DNA of 64,000 nt from Olsenella sp. An188 (lineage in GTDB: Bacteria; Actinomycetota; Coriobacteriia; Coriobacteriales; Atopobiaceae). The notes under the pieces were generated by a model. That model was not told the origin of the DNA. It saw only the letters and a program-made list of their open reading frames with translations, and made no database searches. Below, piece after piece: positions 1 through 10,624 of the stretch (position 1 is the first letter of the stretch; each line of letters starts with the position of its first letter). Position numbers and translations under genes: made by a program. The stretch spans positions 1 through 64,000 of the forward strand of contig NZ_NFKF01000005.1 in NCBI RefSeq assembly GCF_002160255.1, given 5' to 3'.

Positions 1-52
1 CGGACGCTTTTCTCGGCCGAACCGTCCGCAACCTGCACGCACCTCGCCGTCT
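1..52. repeat. partial copy of the 61-bp hairpin repeat (family A)
   Basis: The core GTCCGCAACCTGCAC lies at about 24-38 in the gap downstream of the ABC exporter operon. The same core recurs at 5314, 5375 and five times between 22266 and 22527. Only part of one unit is visible because the window begins here. Confidence 0.7.
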
Positions 53-76
53 GGCGAGAAGAACGCTCTTCTCGCC
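53..76. terminator. inverted pair of the GGCGAGAAG word, possible terminator
   Basis: GGCGAGAAG (53-61) and CTTCTCGCC (68-76) form a perfect 9-bp stem with a 6-nt loop. It sits immediately 3' of the stop codon of the minus-strand exporter gene ending at 79. No T run follows, so a role in termination is inferred from position only. Confidence 0.45.
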
Positions 77-78
77 GC

Positions 79-1269
79 CTAGGACCGCGCCCGGGTGCGA
101 GCCAGCGCGGTCCCGGCCGCCGCGATCGCCACGGCGAAGAGGGCCACGATCGCGGACTGCGCGAGCACGCTCTCCACGAGCTCGCCGGTGAGGCCGTCGG
201 CCGCGTACACCGCGCTCATGGCGTGGATGACCCACCAGATGGGGGTGAGCCGCGCCACGGCCGTCACCGCCGCTGCCATGTTGGCCTGCTGGACCCAGGT
301 GCCGCCCAGGAACGTGAGCACCATCGAGCCCATGTTGCCCGCCGCGTGCGCGAGGTCGCCGGTGGCCCCGAGGCCCCAGAGCAGGTAGCCGTACGCGGCG
401 CCCACGCAGGCCAGGGCCAGGAGCGGCACCTGCGCGAGCAGCACGAGCCGCACGTCCGTGCCCGCCAGCGAACCTGCGCACCAGAGCGTTCCGAGCACGC
501 CCATCGCCGCCCAGACCGCGAGGCCCACGACGAGGCAGGCGAGCGCGAGCTGGGTCCCGCGCGCCGCGTCGGATACCGGGGCCGCGAGCAGGCGCGCCGT
601 GACCGGCTGGTCGCGCCCGAGCGAGCGCAGCCCGCACGCGATGAGGATGGCCGTCCCGCCAAAGAGGGCGTACGTCGAGAACTGCATGAAGACGAGGTAG
701 TTCGTCGGCAGCGCCCCGGAGTCGCCGGACGCGATGACGCCCACCTCCAGCCGTGCCCCCTCCGACGCCCGCGCCTCCTCGGCGCAGGCCACGGCCTGCT
801 CGACGGAGAGCCCCGTTTCGGCGAGAAGCGCGTAGAGCTGCTGGGCGTAGGCGCGCACGCGCTGGCCGGCGAGCGAGCCGCGCGCGTCGCTGTAGCTCAC
901 CACGCACTCGAGCGCGGGCATCTCGGCGCCCCCGCGGGCCGCCGCCTCGAGGGCCTCCCCATAGCCTTCCGGAATGACGAGCACGTAGTTGGCCAGGTCC
1001 TTGGCGGCCGCGTCCTGCAGCGCGTATGCGGTGTCGGGCAGCTCCACGAGCTCGCCCGCCTCGGCGGCGTAGTCGGAGAGCGCCTCCGACACCGCGGAGC
1101 CGTCCCGGTCGATCACGGCGATGGTGGGCCGAGCGGCCTCGTATGAGCTCGATCCCGTGCCCACGTAGGACGCCATGAGCCAGCCAAAGGCCCCGAGCAT
1201 GACCACGTACAGGGCGAGAAGGGCGCGGTGACGCAGGACCACGCGCCCGGCGAGTCTAAAGAGCTGCAT
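79..1269 (-). CDS. ABC-2 type exporter permease (second subunit)
   Basis: This 396-residue membrane protein has the ABC-2 layout: one transmembrane helix near residues 14-34, a soluble extracytoplasmic domain to about residue 190, then a run of about five hydrophobic helices to the C terminus. It should form a heterodimeric channel with the product of the next gene upstream, powered by the ATPase at 2451-3389. Its start overlaps the end of that permease gene by 14 bases, so translation is probably coupled. The exported substrate cannot be told from the sequence. The soluble loop resembles those of YhgE/Pip and antibiotic or lipid exporters. Confidence 0.85.
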   Translation of the reverse strand: MQLFRLAGRVVLRHRALLALYVVMLGAFGWLMASYVGTGSSSYEAARPTIAVIDRDGSAVSEALSDYAAEAGELVELPDTAYALQDAAAKDLANYVLVIPEGYGEALEAAARGGAEMPALECVVSYSDARGSLAGQRVRAYAQQLYALLAETGLSVEQAVACAEEARASEGARLEVGVIASGDSGALPTNYLVFMQFSTYALFGGTAILIACGLRSLGRDQPVTARLLAAPVSDAARGTQLALACLVVGLAVWAAMGVLGTLWCAGSLAGTDVRLVLLAQVPLLALACVGAAYGYLLWGLGATGDLAHAAGNMGSMVLTFLGGTWVQQANMAAAVTAVARLTPIWWVIHAMSAVYAADGLTGELVESVLAQSAIVALFAVAIAAAGTALARTRARS

Positions 1270-2440
1270 AGCGCTGCCTCCTCATGAAGAGCGCCGCCAC
1301 GGCGAAGAGCGCGGCGGAGATGGCCAGGAGCGTGCCCACGGACTGGGCGAACGGTGCGAGCGAGTCGTAGAACGCCAGGCGGTAGAAGGCCTCGCCGACC
1401 TGCACCGCCGGGTTTATCGCCTGCGCCCAGGGCAGGTGGAGGGAGAGCCAGTCGGCAAGCTCCAGCGACGGCGTGCCGAAGAGGCCCGCCGGAAGCGAGA
1501 GGCCCATCGTGGCGATGGTGCAGATGACGTCCTTGGCAGATGTGGACAGGCGCGGGATCGAGCCGATGAGGGTGCCGATGGCGCAGCTCACGAGCGCGCA
1601 CGCGGCGCAGGCCGCCACGGCAAGCCCTTCTCGCCCGCCGAAGGAGACGTCCGCGACGAGCCGGATGTAGACGAACGCCACCACAAGGCACGCAAAGACC
1701 ACGATCCACGCGGCGAGAAGCGCGGCTGCGAGCTGGCGGACCGGGCTCAGCGCGCCGAGCTGGCGCCGGGCGCCCTCCGGGGAGCCGTCCGCGCGCTTGG
1801 TGACCACGAGCAGCAGCGCCACCTGCGCGCCCATGAGGCTCGAGAAGCCGAGCATCGCGTAGTAGTAGCGCGCGAACTCGCTCGACTCGGTGCGCAGGAC
1901 GGAGAGGCGCTCGGTGAGCACATCGTCTCCGGCGAGGGCCTCGGCGAGGCGGGTCGCGGCGTCCGCGGAGGAGAGGGCTGCCGGGTCGGCCTCGGCCACC
2001 GCGGCCATCGTCGCGGAGACCTGCAGGTAGCGCTCGAGCGCGAGCTGCACCACCGCCTGGTCCACGGTCCCGGTGGAGCGGGCGGGCACCTCCATGCGCG
2101 GCGCGGCGTCCGCCGAGGCCACCACGTAGGCGCAGACCTCCTCGGCCTCCGCCCCCGCCGCGGCGCTGGCCTCGTCGGGGTAGGTCACGACCTCGAGGAC
2201 CGCGTCCTCGCCGGAGGCGAGCTCGTCCAGCACGGCGGTGAGCTCGTCGGCGGCCGCCGAGCCGTCCGAGACCACGCCCACGCGCGCCGCGTGGTCCACG
2301 TTCCCGGAGGCGTAGCCGTCGAACATGAACACGAAGACCGTGGCCAGAAGCAGCGGGAACAGCAGCACCCAGATGACCACGCCGCGGTTGCGCAGCGCCT
2401 GGGCGAGGTCGAAGCGCAGGAGCGAGAGCACGTCTTTCAC
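1256..2440 (-). CDS. ABC-2 type exporter permease (first subunit)
   Basis: This 394-residue protein has the same architecture as its neighbour: an N-terminal helix around residues 20-42, an acidic extracytoplasmic domain of about 170 residues, then about five helices. It lies 10 bases downstream of the ATPase gene and overlaps the second permease gene, so the three form one transcription unit. Two similar permeases with one ATPase is a common arrangement for drug, lantibiotic or lipid exporters controlled by an adjacent two-component system. The substrate is unknown. Confidence 0.85.
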   Translation of the reverse strand: MKDVLSLLRFDLAQALRNRGVVIWVLLFPLLLATVFVFMFDGYASGNVDHAARVGVVSDGSAAADELTAVLDELASGEDAVLEVVTYPDEASAAAGAEAEEVCAYVVASADAAPRMEVPARSTGTVDQAVVQLALERYLQVSATMAAVAEADPAALSSADAATRLAEALAGDDVLTERLSVLRTESSEFARYYYAMLGFSSLMGAQVALLLVVTKRADGSPEGARRQLGALSPVRQLAAALLAAWIVVFACLVVAFVYIRLVADVSFGGREGLAVAACAACALVSCAIGTLIGSIPRLSTSAKDVICTIATMGLSLPAGLFGTPSLELADWLSLHLPWAQAINPAVQVGEAFYRLAFYDSLAPFAQSVGTLLAISAALFAVAALFMRRQRYAAL

Positions 2441-2450
2441 GGCACACCCC

Positions 2451-3389
2451 CTAGTCGCGCAGCTCGCGGCCGCAGAGCTCGAGGAAGACGTCGTTTAGGG
2501 TGGGCGGCTCGCTCCAGACGCGCCCGCAGCTCACCCCGGCCGCGCGCAGCTCCTCGAGCACGTCCACGAGCGCGTGGGCGGCCGGCGCGCAGTCCACGCG
2601 CAGCTCGCCGTCGGCGTAGGAGGCGCGGTTCACGCACGGCAGCGCCTCCAGGCGCGCGAGCGTCTCGGGGGCGAGGGGCCCCGTCTGCGCCACGATCTTC
2701 TCGCCGGCGTCTATGAGGCGCTTGAGCTCGTCGCAGGTACCCTGCGCGATGGCGCGCCCGGCGTCCATGATCATGACTCGCCCGCAGATCTGCTCGACCT
2801 CCTCCATGTAGTGGCTCGTGTAGACCACGGTGGCGCCCTCGTCGCGCAGGCGGCAGATGCCGTCGAGGATGGCGCTTCTGCTCTGCGGGTCAACGGCCAC
2901 GGTGGGCTCGTCGAGGAAGAGCAGCTCGGGCCGGTGCGCGATGCCGCAGGCTATGTTGAGCCGGCGCGCCAGGCCGCCCGAGAGCCTGCGCGGGCGCTTG
3001 TCCGCGTGCTCGGTCAGGCCCACGAAGTCGAGCGCCTCGTCCACCAGACGGCGGCGCTCGGCGCGCGCAGGCACGTAGAGCGCGCAGAAGGCGTCCACGT
3101 TCTCGCGCACGGTGAGCTCGTCGAGCACGGCCACCTGCTGCGGGACCACGCCGATGCGCCGCTTGAGGTCGTGGCGGGAGGGCGCCATCGGCTCGCCGAA
3201 GAGCTCGATGGTGCCGCGGTCGTAGGTGAGCAGCTGCAGTATGCAGTTGATGGCCGTGGTCTTGCCGCAGCCGTTGGGGCCCAGCAGGCCGAAGATCTCC
3301 CCCCGGGCCACGGCGAGGTCGAGGTGGTCGAGCGCCAGCGTCTGGCCGTAGCGCTTCACGAGCCCCTCCACGCGCACGATGTCGGTCAT
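2451..3389 (-). CDS. ABC exporter ATP-binding protein
   Basis: This 312-residue ATPase shows Walker A (GPNGCGKTT, near residue 39), the ABC signature LSGGLARRL, Walker B LLFLDEPTVAVD and the switch histidine in VYTSHYMEEVE. The last ~90 residues form the extra C-terminal domain seen in DrrA/CcmA-type exporters. A strong Shine-Dalgarno (AAGGAGGAG) precedes the ATG. It is the first gene of the exporter operon and is transcribed away from the histidine kinase gene. The 140-bp space between them carries two palindromes, so the two units are probably co-regulated. Confidence 0.93.
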   Translation of the reverse strand: MTDIVRVEGLVKRYGQTLALDHLDLAVARGEIFGLLGPNGCGKTTAINCILQLLTYDRGTIELFGEPMAPSRHDLKRRIGVVPQQVAVLDELTVRENVDAFCALYVPARAERRRLVDEALDFVGLTEHADKRPRRLSGGLARRLNIACGIAHRPELLFLDEPTVAVDPQSRSAILDGICRLRDEGATVVYTSHYMEEVEQICGRVMIMDAGRAIAQGTCDELKRLIDAGEKIVAQTGPLAPETLARLEALPCVNRASYADGELRVDCAPAAHALVDVLEELRAAGVSCGRVWSEPPTLNDVFLELCGRELRD

Positions 3390-3446
3390 GTCTCCTCCTT
3401 ATGCGGTCGGTGGCCCAAGTGTGCGCCGACGGCCGCGCGCCCGGAA

Positions 3447-3460
3447 GTGACGTATGTCAC
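3447..3460. promoter_or_regulatory. operator palindrome GTGAC-N4-GTCAC, distal copy
   Basis: This is a perfect 5+5 bp palindrome around GTAT, placed between the divergent exporter and two-component operons. A second copy with the same arms is centred 32 bp away, three helical turns, so both lie on the same face of the DNA. It is the likely binding site of the neighbouring NarL-type response regulator; this is inference. Confidence 0.6.
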
Positions 3461-3478
3461 GAGAAGGGCGGGCGGGGC

Positions 3479-3492
3479 GTGACAGATGTCAC
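3479..3492. promoter_or_regulatory. operator palindrome GTGAC-N4-GTCAC, proximal copy
   Basis: The same arms as the distal copy surround AGAT. Its centre lies about 44 bp upstream of the start predicted from the TAGAAT box at 3517-3522. That is where an activator touching RNA polymerase would sit. The -35 region of that promoter is poor, as expected for an activated promoter. Confidence 0.6.
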
Positions 3493-3516
3493 GGGTGCCG
3501 CCCGCGCCGCGCCTGC

Positions 3517-3530
3517 TAGAATCGCCCGCA
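3517..3530 (+). promoter_or_regulatory. -10 box TAGAAT of the two-component operon, probably leaderless
   Basis: TAGAAT ends 7 bases before the kinase ATG at 3530, so transcription would begin at or next to the start codon. There is no Shine-Dalgarno sequence in front of the ATG. Leaderless mRNAs are common in actinobacteria. Confidence 0.5.
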
Positions 3531-4639
3531 TGGAGAGAATCGTCGACAAGTTCGTGGTGGTGGCGTGCTGCGCGGGGGCGCTGGCGCTCACGGGGACGGG
3601 CGCCGACGTCGTGGCCGCCTTGCTCGTGGCGCTGGCCTGCGCGTTTGTCGCCGAGCTGGTGCCGGGGCGCTGGAGGGTGGCGCCAGCCGTGGCCTACGCG
3701 GCGCTTTCGCTCGCGGTGCCGGTTGCCAGCGCCTTCGTGGCGCCGGTCGCCTACGACCTCGCCGCCGACCTCCGCACCCGCCGGCTCGCCGCCGCGTGCG
3801 CGCTCCTGCCGCTCGTCGCGACCTGGCGTGGCGGGCTCGTGGCGCCCGCGGCCCTCGTCGCGCTTCTCGCCGTGCTCGTTGCCGCGCTCCTGTCCGAGCG
3901 CACGCGTCGCGCGCTCGAGAGCCGTGCGGAGAACCTGCGCGCGGCCGACGCCCTGCGCGAGCGCGAGCTTGCCCTCGAGGCGCGCAACCGCGACCTCATA
4001 GACGCGCAGGACTACGAGGTGCGCCTCGCCACGCTCTCCGAGCGGGCGCGCATCGCCCGGGAGATCCACGACAGCGTGGGGCACCTGCTCACGCGCGCGG
4101 TCGTGCAGGCGGAGGCGCAGCGCGTGGTCCACGCGGGGGAGCCGTGCGAGGGGGGCTTCGCGGCGGTGGCGGCCACGCTGCGCGAGGCGCTCGACGAGGT
4201 GCGCGCGAGCGTGCACGACCTGCGCGACGACAGCTGCGACCTCTCCGTCCAGGTGCGCGCGGCGGCGGAGGCCGCCTGCGCGGGGTCGGGGGTCGAGGTG
4301 AGCTGCCGGGCGGAGGCGGCCGACGCGCCGCCGGCGGTGACGAGCTGCCTGCTGGCGGTGGTGCGCGAGGCCCTCTCGAACACCCTGCGCCACTCCGACG
4401 CCCGTCACGTGAGCGTGGAGCTCGCGGAGCACCCGGGGCTCTGGCGGCTGCGGGTGGCCGACGACGGGACCGCGTCGGTCGCGGGAGCGTCGGCGGGCGC
4501 GGGGATGGGGCTCGCCTCGATGGAGGAGCGCGTCCGTGCGCTCGGCGGCGCCTTCCGGGCCGGCCCGGGGGAGCGCGGCGGCTGGGTGGTCTTCGCAAGC
4601 GTCCCGCGGCGAGAGGAGCCAGGATGCGGGTTGTCATAG
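3530..4639 (+). CDS. sensor histidine kinase, NarX/DesK-like (HisKA_3)
   Basis: This 369-residue kinase has about four to five hydrophobic helices in residues 5-125 with almost no extracytoplasmic loop, a short coiled coil, then the HisKA_3 dimerisation motif around AREIHDSVGH with phospho-acceptor His180. A HATPase domain follows with an N box (EALSNTLRHS) and a G box (GMGLASMEERV). The absent sensor loop suggests it senses membrane state or a transported compound, as in kinases paired with ABC exporters. The ATG at 3530 begins where the homologous region begins; the longer upstream frame runs through the operator palindromes. It overlaps the response regulator gene by 16 bases. Confidence 0.9.
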   Translation: MERIVDKFVVVACCAGALALTGTGADVVAALLVALACAFVAELVPGRWRVAPAVAYAALSLAVPVASAFVAPVAYDLAADLRTRRLAAACALLPLVATWRGGLVAPAALVALLAVLVAALLSERTRRALESRAENLRAADALRERELALEARNRDLIDAQDYEVRLATLSERARIAREIHDSVGHLLTRAVVQAEAQRVVHAGEPCEGGFAAVAATLREALDEVRASVHDLRDDSCDLSVQVRAAAEAACAGSGVEVSCRAEAADAPPAVTSCLLAVVREALSNTLRHSDARHVSVELAEHPGLWRLRVADDGTASVAGASAGAGMGLASMEERVRALGGAFRAGPGERGGWVVFASVPRREEPGCGLS

Positions 4640-5268
4640 CCGACGACGACGCGGTCATCACGTCGTCGCTTGAGATCGTGCTCGGCGCCCAGCAGGACAT
4701 CGAGGTCGTGGGCCTTGCCGCCGACGGCGCTGAGGCCGCGCGCCTGGCGTCCGAGCTCGCGCCCGACGTGGTCCTTCTCGACATCCAGATGCCGGGCACG
4801 GACGGCCTCGCCGCGGCCGAGAAGATCCTGGCGGCCCCGCACCCCCCGCGCGTGGTCTTCCTCACCACGTTCTCCGATGACGAGTACATCGTGCGCGCGC
4901 TGGCGCTCGGCGCCTCGGGTTACCTCATCAAGCAGGACGTGGGCGGGGTGGCGCCGGCCCTACGCGCGGTCATGGCCGGCCGCAGCGTGCTGGAGGGCGA
5001 GGTCCTGGAGCGCGCGGTGGCCCTCGGCGCGTCGTCCGGCGAGAAGGGCGCGGAGGAGCCTGACCTCGCCGCGATGTTCCCGCAGCTCACGGCGCGCGAG
5101 CGCGAGGTCGTGCGCCTCGTGGCGGAGGGCCTCGACAACCGGGAGGTTGCCGCGGCGGCCTACATGGGCGAGGGGACGGTGCGCAACCACATCAGCCAGA
5201 TCCTCGCCAAGCTGGGGCTTCGCAACCGCACGCAGATCGCGGTTGCCTACTGGCGCGCCCTGCGGTAG
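4624..5268 (+). CDS. response regulator, NarL/LuxR family
   Basis: This 214-residue protein has a receiver domain with the acidic cluster ADDD near residue 6, phospho-acceptor Asp53 in LLDIQMPG and the conserved Thr and Lys (LTTFS, LIKQD). A LuxR-type helix-turn-helix follows at about 150-210 (LTAREREVVRLVAEG, VRNHISQILAKL). It starts inside the end of the kinase gene with the SD GAGAGGAG upstream. It probably binds the two GTGAC palindromes ahead of its own operon and drives both it and the divergent exporter. Confidence 0.93.
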   Translation: MRVVIADDDAVITSSLEIVLGAQQDIEVVGLAADGAEAARLASELAPDVVLLDIQMPGTDGLAAAEKILAAPHPPRVVFLTTFSDDEYIVRALALGASGYLIKQDVGGVAPALRAVMAGRSVLEGEVLERAVALGASSGEKGAEEPDLAAMFPQLTAREREVVRLVAEGLDNREVAAAAYMGEGTVRNHISQILAKLGLRNRTQIAVAYWRALR

Positions 5269-5280
5269 CGCGCCGCGGGA

Positions 5281-5400
5281 CGTGCGGCTTCCGGTCGTTC
5301 TTCTCGGCTGAACCGTCCGCAACCTGCACGTGCGAGAAGAACGTGCGGCTTCCGGTCGCTTCGGCCCGCGAAACCGTCCGCAACCTGCACGTGTTTCTCG
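5281..5400. repeat. two copies of the 61-bp hairpin repeat (family A)
   Basis: Two units with core ACCGTCCGCAACCTGCACGTG begin at 5312 and 5373, exactly 61 bp apart, each paired with the arm ACGTGCGGCTTCCGGTCG. The arms of one unit can fold on each other as an imperfect hairpin. They fill most of the gap between the response regulator gene and pyrG. The last copy runs into TTTCTCGCC. Confidence 0.8.
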
Positions 5401-5407
5401 CCCGTAA

Positions 5408-7168
<1,761 letters not shown>

Positions 7169-7208
7169 CGTGGGGGAGGGGCGGACCCCCGGGCACGGGG
7201 GCGCGCGC

Positions 7209-8108
7209 ATGGACCTCGCCCGCGCGCGCGAGGAGTACCTGGGATATCTCGCCGTGGAGCGTGGGAGCTCGGACAACACCGTGGCGGCCTACGGGCGCGA
7301 CCTCGAGCGCTACGTGGCCTGGCTTGCCGAGCGCGGCGTGGGCGACCCCGAGGACGTGACCCGCCCCCTCGTGGAGGGGCACGTGGCGGCCCTTGTCGAG
7401 GCGGGCCTCGCGCCGGCGTCGGTCGAGCGCGCGGTCTCGGCCGTGAAGGGGTTCCACCGCTTCATGGTGGCCGACGAGATCTGCTCCGCCTTCCCGACCT
7501 CCGACCTGCCGCTTCCCGCCAAGCCGGAGCGCCTCCCGGAGGTGCTCTCCGTGGAGCAGGCGGCGCGCCTTCTCGACCAGCCGTTCCCCTCCACGCCGAC
7601 GGGCCTTCGCGACCACGCGATCCTCGAGGTCCTCTACGGCTGCGGGCTGCGCGTGAGCGAGCTCACGGGGCTCGACCTGCGCGCGACCCTGCTCGACGAG
7701 GGGCTGCTCCGCGTGGTCGGCAAGGGGGAGAAGGAGCGCGTGGTCCCCGTCCTCGGCGCGGCGGCCTCGGCGCTCTCCTCCTACCTCGACCGCGGCCGCG
7801 GCGCGCTCGCCGGCCGCCGTCCCTGCGAGGCGGTCTTCCTCAACGTCCGCGGGGGGCGGCTCTCTCGCCAGAGCGTGCACTCGATCGTCGAGAAGTACGG
7901 TCGCGTCGCGGGCCTCCCCGGCCTGCACCCACACACGCTGCGCCACAGCTTCGCGACCCACCTGCTCGAGGGCGGGGCCGACCTGCGGGCCGTGCAGGAG
8001 CTCCTCGGGCACGCCAACATAGCGACGACCCAGCTCTACACCCACGTGGACCGCAGCCACATACGGCGCGTGTACCTCGAGGCCCACCCGCGCGCTCGGC
8101 GGGCCTGA
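7209..8108 (+). CDS. xerD: tyrosine site-specific recombinase, XerD-like
   Basis: It probably resolves chromosome dimers at dif together with a XerC partner or on its own. The 299 residues comprise a core-binding domain (SSDNTVAAYGRDLERY) and a catalytic domain with the full RKHRHY set: Arg in GCGLRVSELTGL, Lys in KGEKERVVP, HTLRHSFATHLL, LLGHANIATTQLY with the nucleophile Tyr. The gene lies right behind pyrG. The ATG at 7209 is preferred because homology begins there; a GTG at 7170 is in frame but adds a Gly-rich stretch. An integrase of a mobile element is less likely, as no att sites or phage genes surround it. Confidence 0.85.
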   Translation: MDLARAREEYLGYLAVERGSSDNTVAAYGRDLERYVAWLAERGVGDPEDVTRPLVEGHVAALVEAGLAPASVERAVSAVKGFHRFMVADEICSAFPTSDLPLPAKPERLPEVLSVEQAARLLDQPFPSTPTGLRDHAILEVLYGCGLRVSELTGLDLRATLLDEGLLRVVGKGEKERVVPVLGAAASALSSYLDRGRGALAGRRPCEAVFLNVRGGRLSRQSVHSIVEKYGRVAGLPGLHPHTLRHSFATHLLEGGADLRAVQELLGHANIATTQLYTHVDRSHIRRVYLEAHPRARRA

Positions 8109-8206
8109 GCATGCCGCCCGCCCGAAGGGGGCACGGGCGTCGGGCCCGGGGCGTGGGGGTGGTGTAGACTCTGGGCACGTGCACGCCTCGAGGTGGAGGA
8201 GACCAG

Positions 8207-10624
8207 ATGGGGAAAAGGGAGGGGCGCGCCCCCGCGTGGCTCGGGCCGGCCGCCGTCGCGCTCGGAGCGCTCGTACTGGGAGCCTCGGCGCTCCTCTTCG
8301 CCTCGCTCACGGGAAGCTATGACACGCTGGACCTGTCCGACCGCAGGGACATGCGCACGGTCGCCTCGGGAATCATCGTCGGGGCCGCGCTCGTGGCGTA
8401 CGGCGTGTTCGAGATTGCCGGACGGCGCCGCGGCGCGTCCGGGGTCGAGGCTCGCCCGGGCGCCCCCGCCGGTCCGGCGCGCGTCCGTCCCGAGGCGCGC
8501 CCGCAGCCCGAGTCCCGCCCGCAGCCCGAGCCCAGCCCGCGGCCCGAGACCCGCCCCGCCCCGTCTGCGACGCCCTCTCCGCGCCCGGGCGGCGTCTCCG
8601 CCCTCGACCAGGTGCTCCCACGAGCCGAGAACGTCCTCTCGACCCTTGCCTACCTCGTGCGCGAGACCCCGGAGGCGTTCGGCGACGACCAGCTTGAGCT
8701 CGTCCGCCGCACCTGCTCGGGGGAGTCCGGGCCTCGCCTCTCGGCGCGCAAGCTCGCGCGCAACGGGCGCTGGTGGCTCGCCTCCGAGGACCCATGGCCC
8801 TCTCGCGAGGACCTCGACCGCACGCTCGCCGTAGAGGCGGCGCTCAACCTCGGGGCCGACGCGGCGCGCGCCGCGTGGCCTGAGGGCGTCTCGTCGACCG
8901 ACGAGCGCGTGGGGGCGCTGCTCGCGGCGGTGGCGGACGCGTCTCCCGTCGAGCACCTCGGCAGCCGCTTCGTGACGGACCTCTCCGCGGGCGCTGACCC
9001 GGACGGGGAGTGGGTCTCCCGCCTCGCCTTCGCGGACGCCCTCGAGAACCTCCCCACTCCGTTTCGGACCGAGGTGTCCTTCAGGCTCTGCGTCGACGAG
9101 GCCGTCCTCGTCGCGGAGGCGCACGTCCCGCGCCCGGGGGCCTTCTCGTTCCTTCCCGCCGAGGGGCGCGTGGACGCGGGGCGCGCCTACGCCTACGACC
9201 TGGCCCTGCTGATCGGCCGCACGGCGCTCGAGGCCGTGCCGCGCGTCCGGCGCGTGGTCGTGAACTGCGGCGAGTTCGGCGGGGACGAGGTCGTGCTCTC
9301 CCTGGAGCTCTCTCGCTCGACGCTCGGGCGCATGGCGGCGGCGGAGCGCGACCGCGGGATCCCGAGCCCGGGGGCCTCGCTCAGGGTGGCCCCCCGCGAG
9401 GACGGCTGGCTCGGCGAGGTCGAGCCCGTCGTGTCCCTCGACGACGAGTCCCTCTGCCCCTCCGGGCGCTATCGCGCCGTCGAGCTCGACGGCGCGCCCG
9501 CTCCCGAGCCCCTCGTGCGCGCTTGCGGAGTCTCGCGCGTCTGCGACCTCGGCGTCGAGGAGGACGCGCCGCGCCTCGAGGCGTGGGGCCGCGTCGCCGG
9601 CCACCTTGGCGGCACGACCGAGGACCTCGTCTCGGAGCTTGTCTCGCTACGCGGGCAGACCCAGGACGAGACGGTGGCCGACGCGTGCGACCGTACGGCG
9701 CGCTCGCTCGTCTCCGGGGCCCTCGACGCCTCGGACGCCGAGGGGGTCATGGAGGTCTTCGTGGCCGGAACGCCGCTCGAGGCTGCCGTGAGCCGCTCGC
9801 GCTCGGCGCTCTCCGCACGAGACGGGGAGGGGGCAGACCCCGACGACCTCGAACTCGCCCTCGCCGCGCTCGAGCGCGAGCTCGAGGCCGTCGACGCCCG
9901 CTGCCGCGACGACGAGGGCACCGTCTGGCGCTCCTTCGGGTCCCGTGCCGAGCGCGTCGCCTACAACCTCGGCCTCGCGGACGGTCGGGTCGTCCGGCTC
10001 GCCCCGGAGGCCTGCTACCAGGCGCACATGGCCTCGGCCCGGATCCTGCTCGAGCTCGCGCGTCCCGCCGAGGCGCTCGCCCACGCCGAGCGCGCCTGCG
10101 AGCTCGGCCCGCTGCGCCCTCCCGCCCAGATCGTGCGGGCGGACTGCCTCGTTGCCCTCTCGCGGCTCGACGAGGCCGCCCGCCTGCTGTCCGACGCCTG
10201 CGCGCGCTGCGCGTGCGCCTCGGACGCCGGTCTGTACCTGTACCGGCTCGCCTCGGTCGAGCGCCGCCTCGGCCTGGAGGTCGCCGCGCTCGCCTGCTAC
10301 CGACGCTCCATCGAGCTCGGCGGGCCCATGGTGGCGGCGGCGAGGAGCGAGTACGGGAGGCTGGCCGGGGCGGCCCACGAGACGCTCGCGGCGCGCCGAA
10401 TCAACCCGTCGGCCTTCTCGGGGGAGGCGGTCGTGCGCGAGCTTCGTGCCGCCGGCCTTCCGGAGGTCTCGGCCGACGCGATGCTCTCGCGCCTTGCCGC
10501 GGCCACGGGCGCGTGCGTCGACGCGGGGCTCTTCCGCCCGGCTCGCGAGCTCGTGGCGTGCGTGGCGGAGCTCAGGCGCGACGACGCCCTCATGGACGTG
10601 GCTGACTCCCTCGAGAGGTGCTAG
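8207..10624 (+). CDS. membrane-anchored TPR-repeat protein of unknown function
   Basis: I do not recognise this 805-residue protein. Two hydrophobic helices (about residues 8-38 and 49-68) form an N-terminal hairpin in the membrane. A linker of repeated Pro-Glu/Gln-Arg motifs (about 80-125) follows, then an acidic, largely helical cytoplasmic region. Around residues 600-720 there are degenerate tetratricopeptide repeats (ARPAEALAHAERACELGP, SRLDEAARLLSDAC, GLEVAALACYRRSIELG). A good SD (GGTGGAGGAG) precedes the ATG. TPRs suggest a scaffold for other proteins. It is convergent with, and overlaps by 4 bases, the lipoprotein gene. Confidence 0.8.
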   Translation: MGKREGRAPAWLGPAAVALGALVLGASALLFASLTGSYDTLDLSDRRDMRTVASGIIVGAALVAYGVFEIAGRRRGASGVEARPGAPAGPARVRPEARPQPESRPQPEPSPRPETRPAPSATPSPRPGGVSALDQVLPRAENVLSTLAYLVRETPEAFGDDQLELVRRTCSGESGPRLSARKLARNGRWWLASEDPWPSREDLDRTLAVEAALNLGADAARAAWPEGVSSTDERVGALLAAVADASPVEHLGSRFVTDLSAGADPDGEWVSRLAFADALENLPTPFRTEVSFRLCVDEAVLVAEAHVPRPGAFSFLPAEGRVDAGRAYAYDLALLIGRTALEAVPRVRRVVVNCGEFGGDEVVLSLELSRSTLGRMAAAERDRGIPSPGASLRVAPREDGWLGEVEPVVSLDDESLCPSGRYRAVELDGAPAPEPLVRACGVSRVCDLGVEEDAPRLEAWGRVAGHLGGTTEDLVSELVSLRGQTQDETVADACDRTARSLVSGALDASDAEGVMEVFVAGTPLEAAVSRSRSALSARDGEGADPDDLELALAALERELEAVDARCRDDEGTVWRSFGSRAERVAYNLGLADGRVVRLAPEACYQAHMASARILLELARPAEALAHAERACELGPLRPPAQIVRADCLVALSRLDEAARLLSDACARCACASDAGLYLYRLASVERRLGLEVAALACYRRSIELGGPMVAAARSEYGRLAGAAHETLAARRINPSAFSGEAVVRELRAAGLPEVSADAMLSRLAAATGACVDAGLFRPARELVACVAELRRDDALMDVADSLERC

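Noticed and set aside
7209-8108. Phage or element integrase
   Set aside because: No phage genes, att repeats or tRNA target are near, and it lies between housekeeping genes; a XerD role is simpler.
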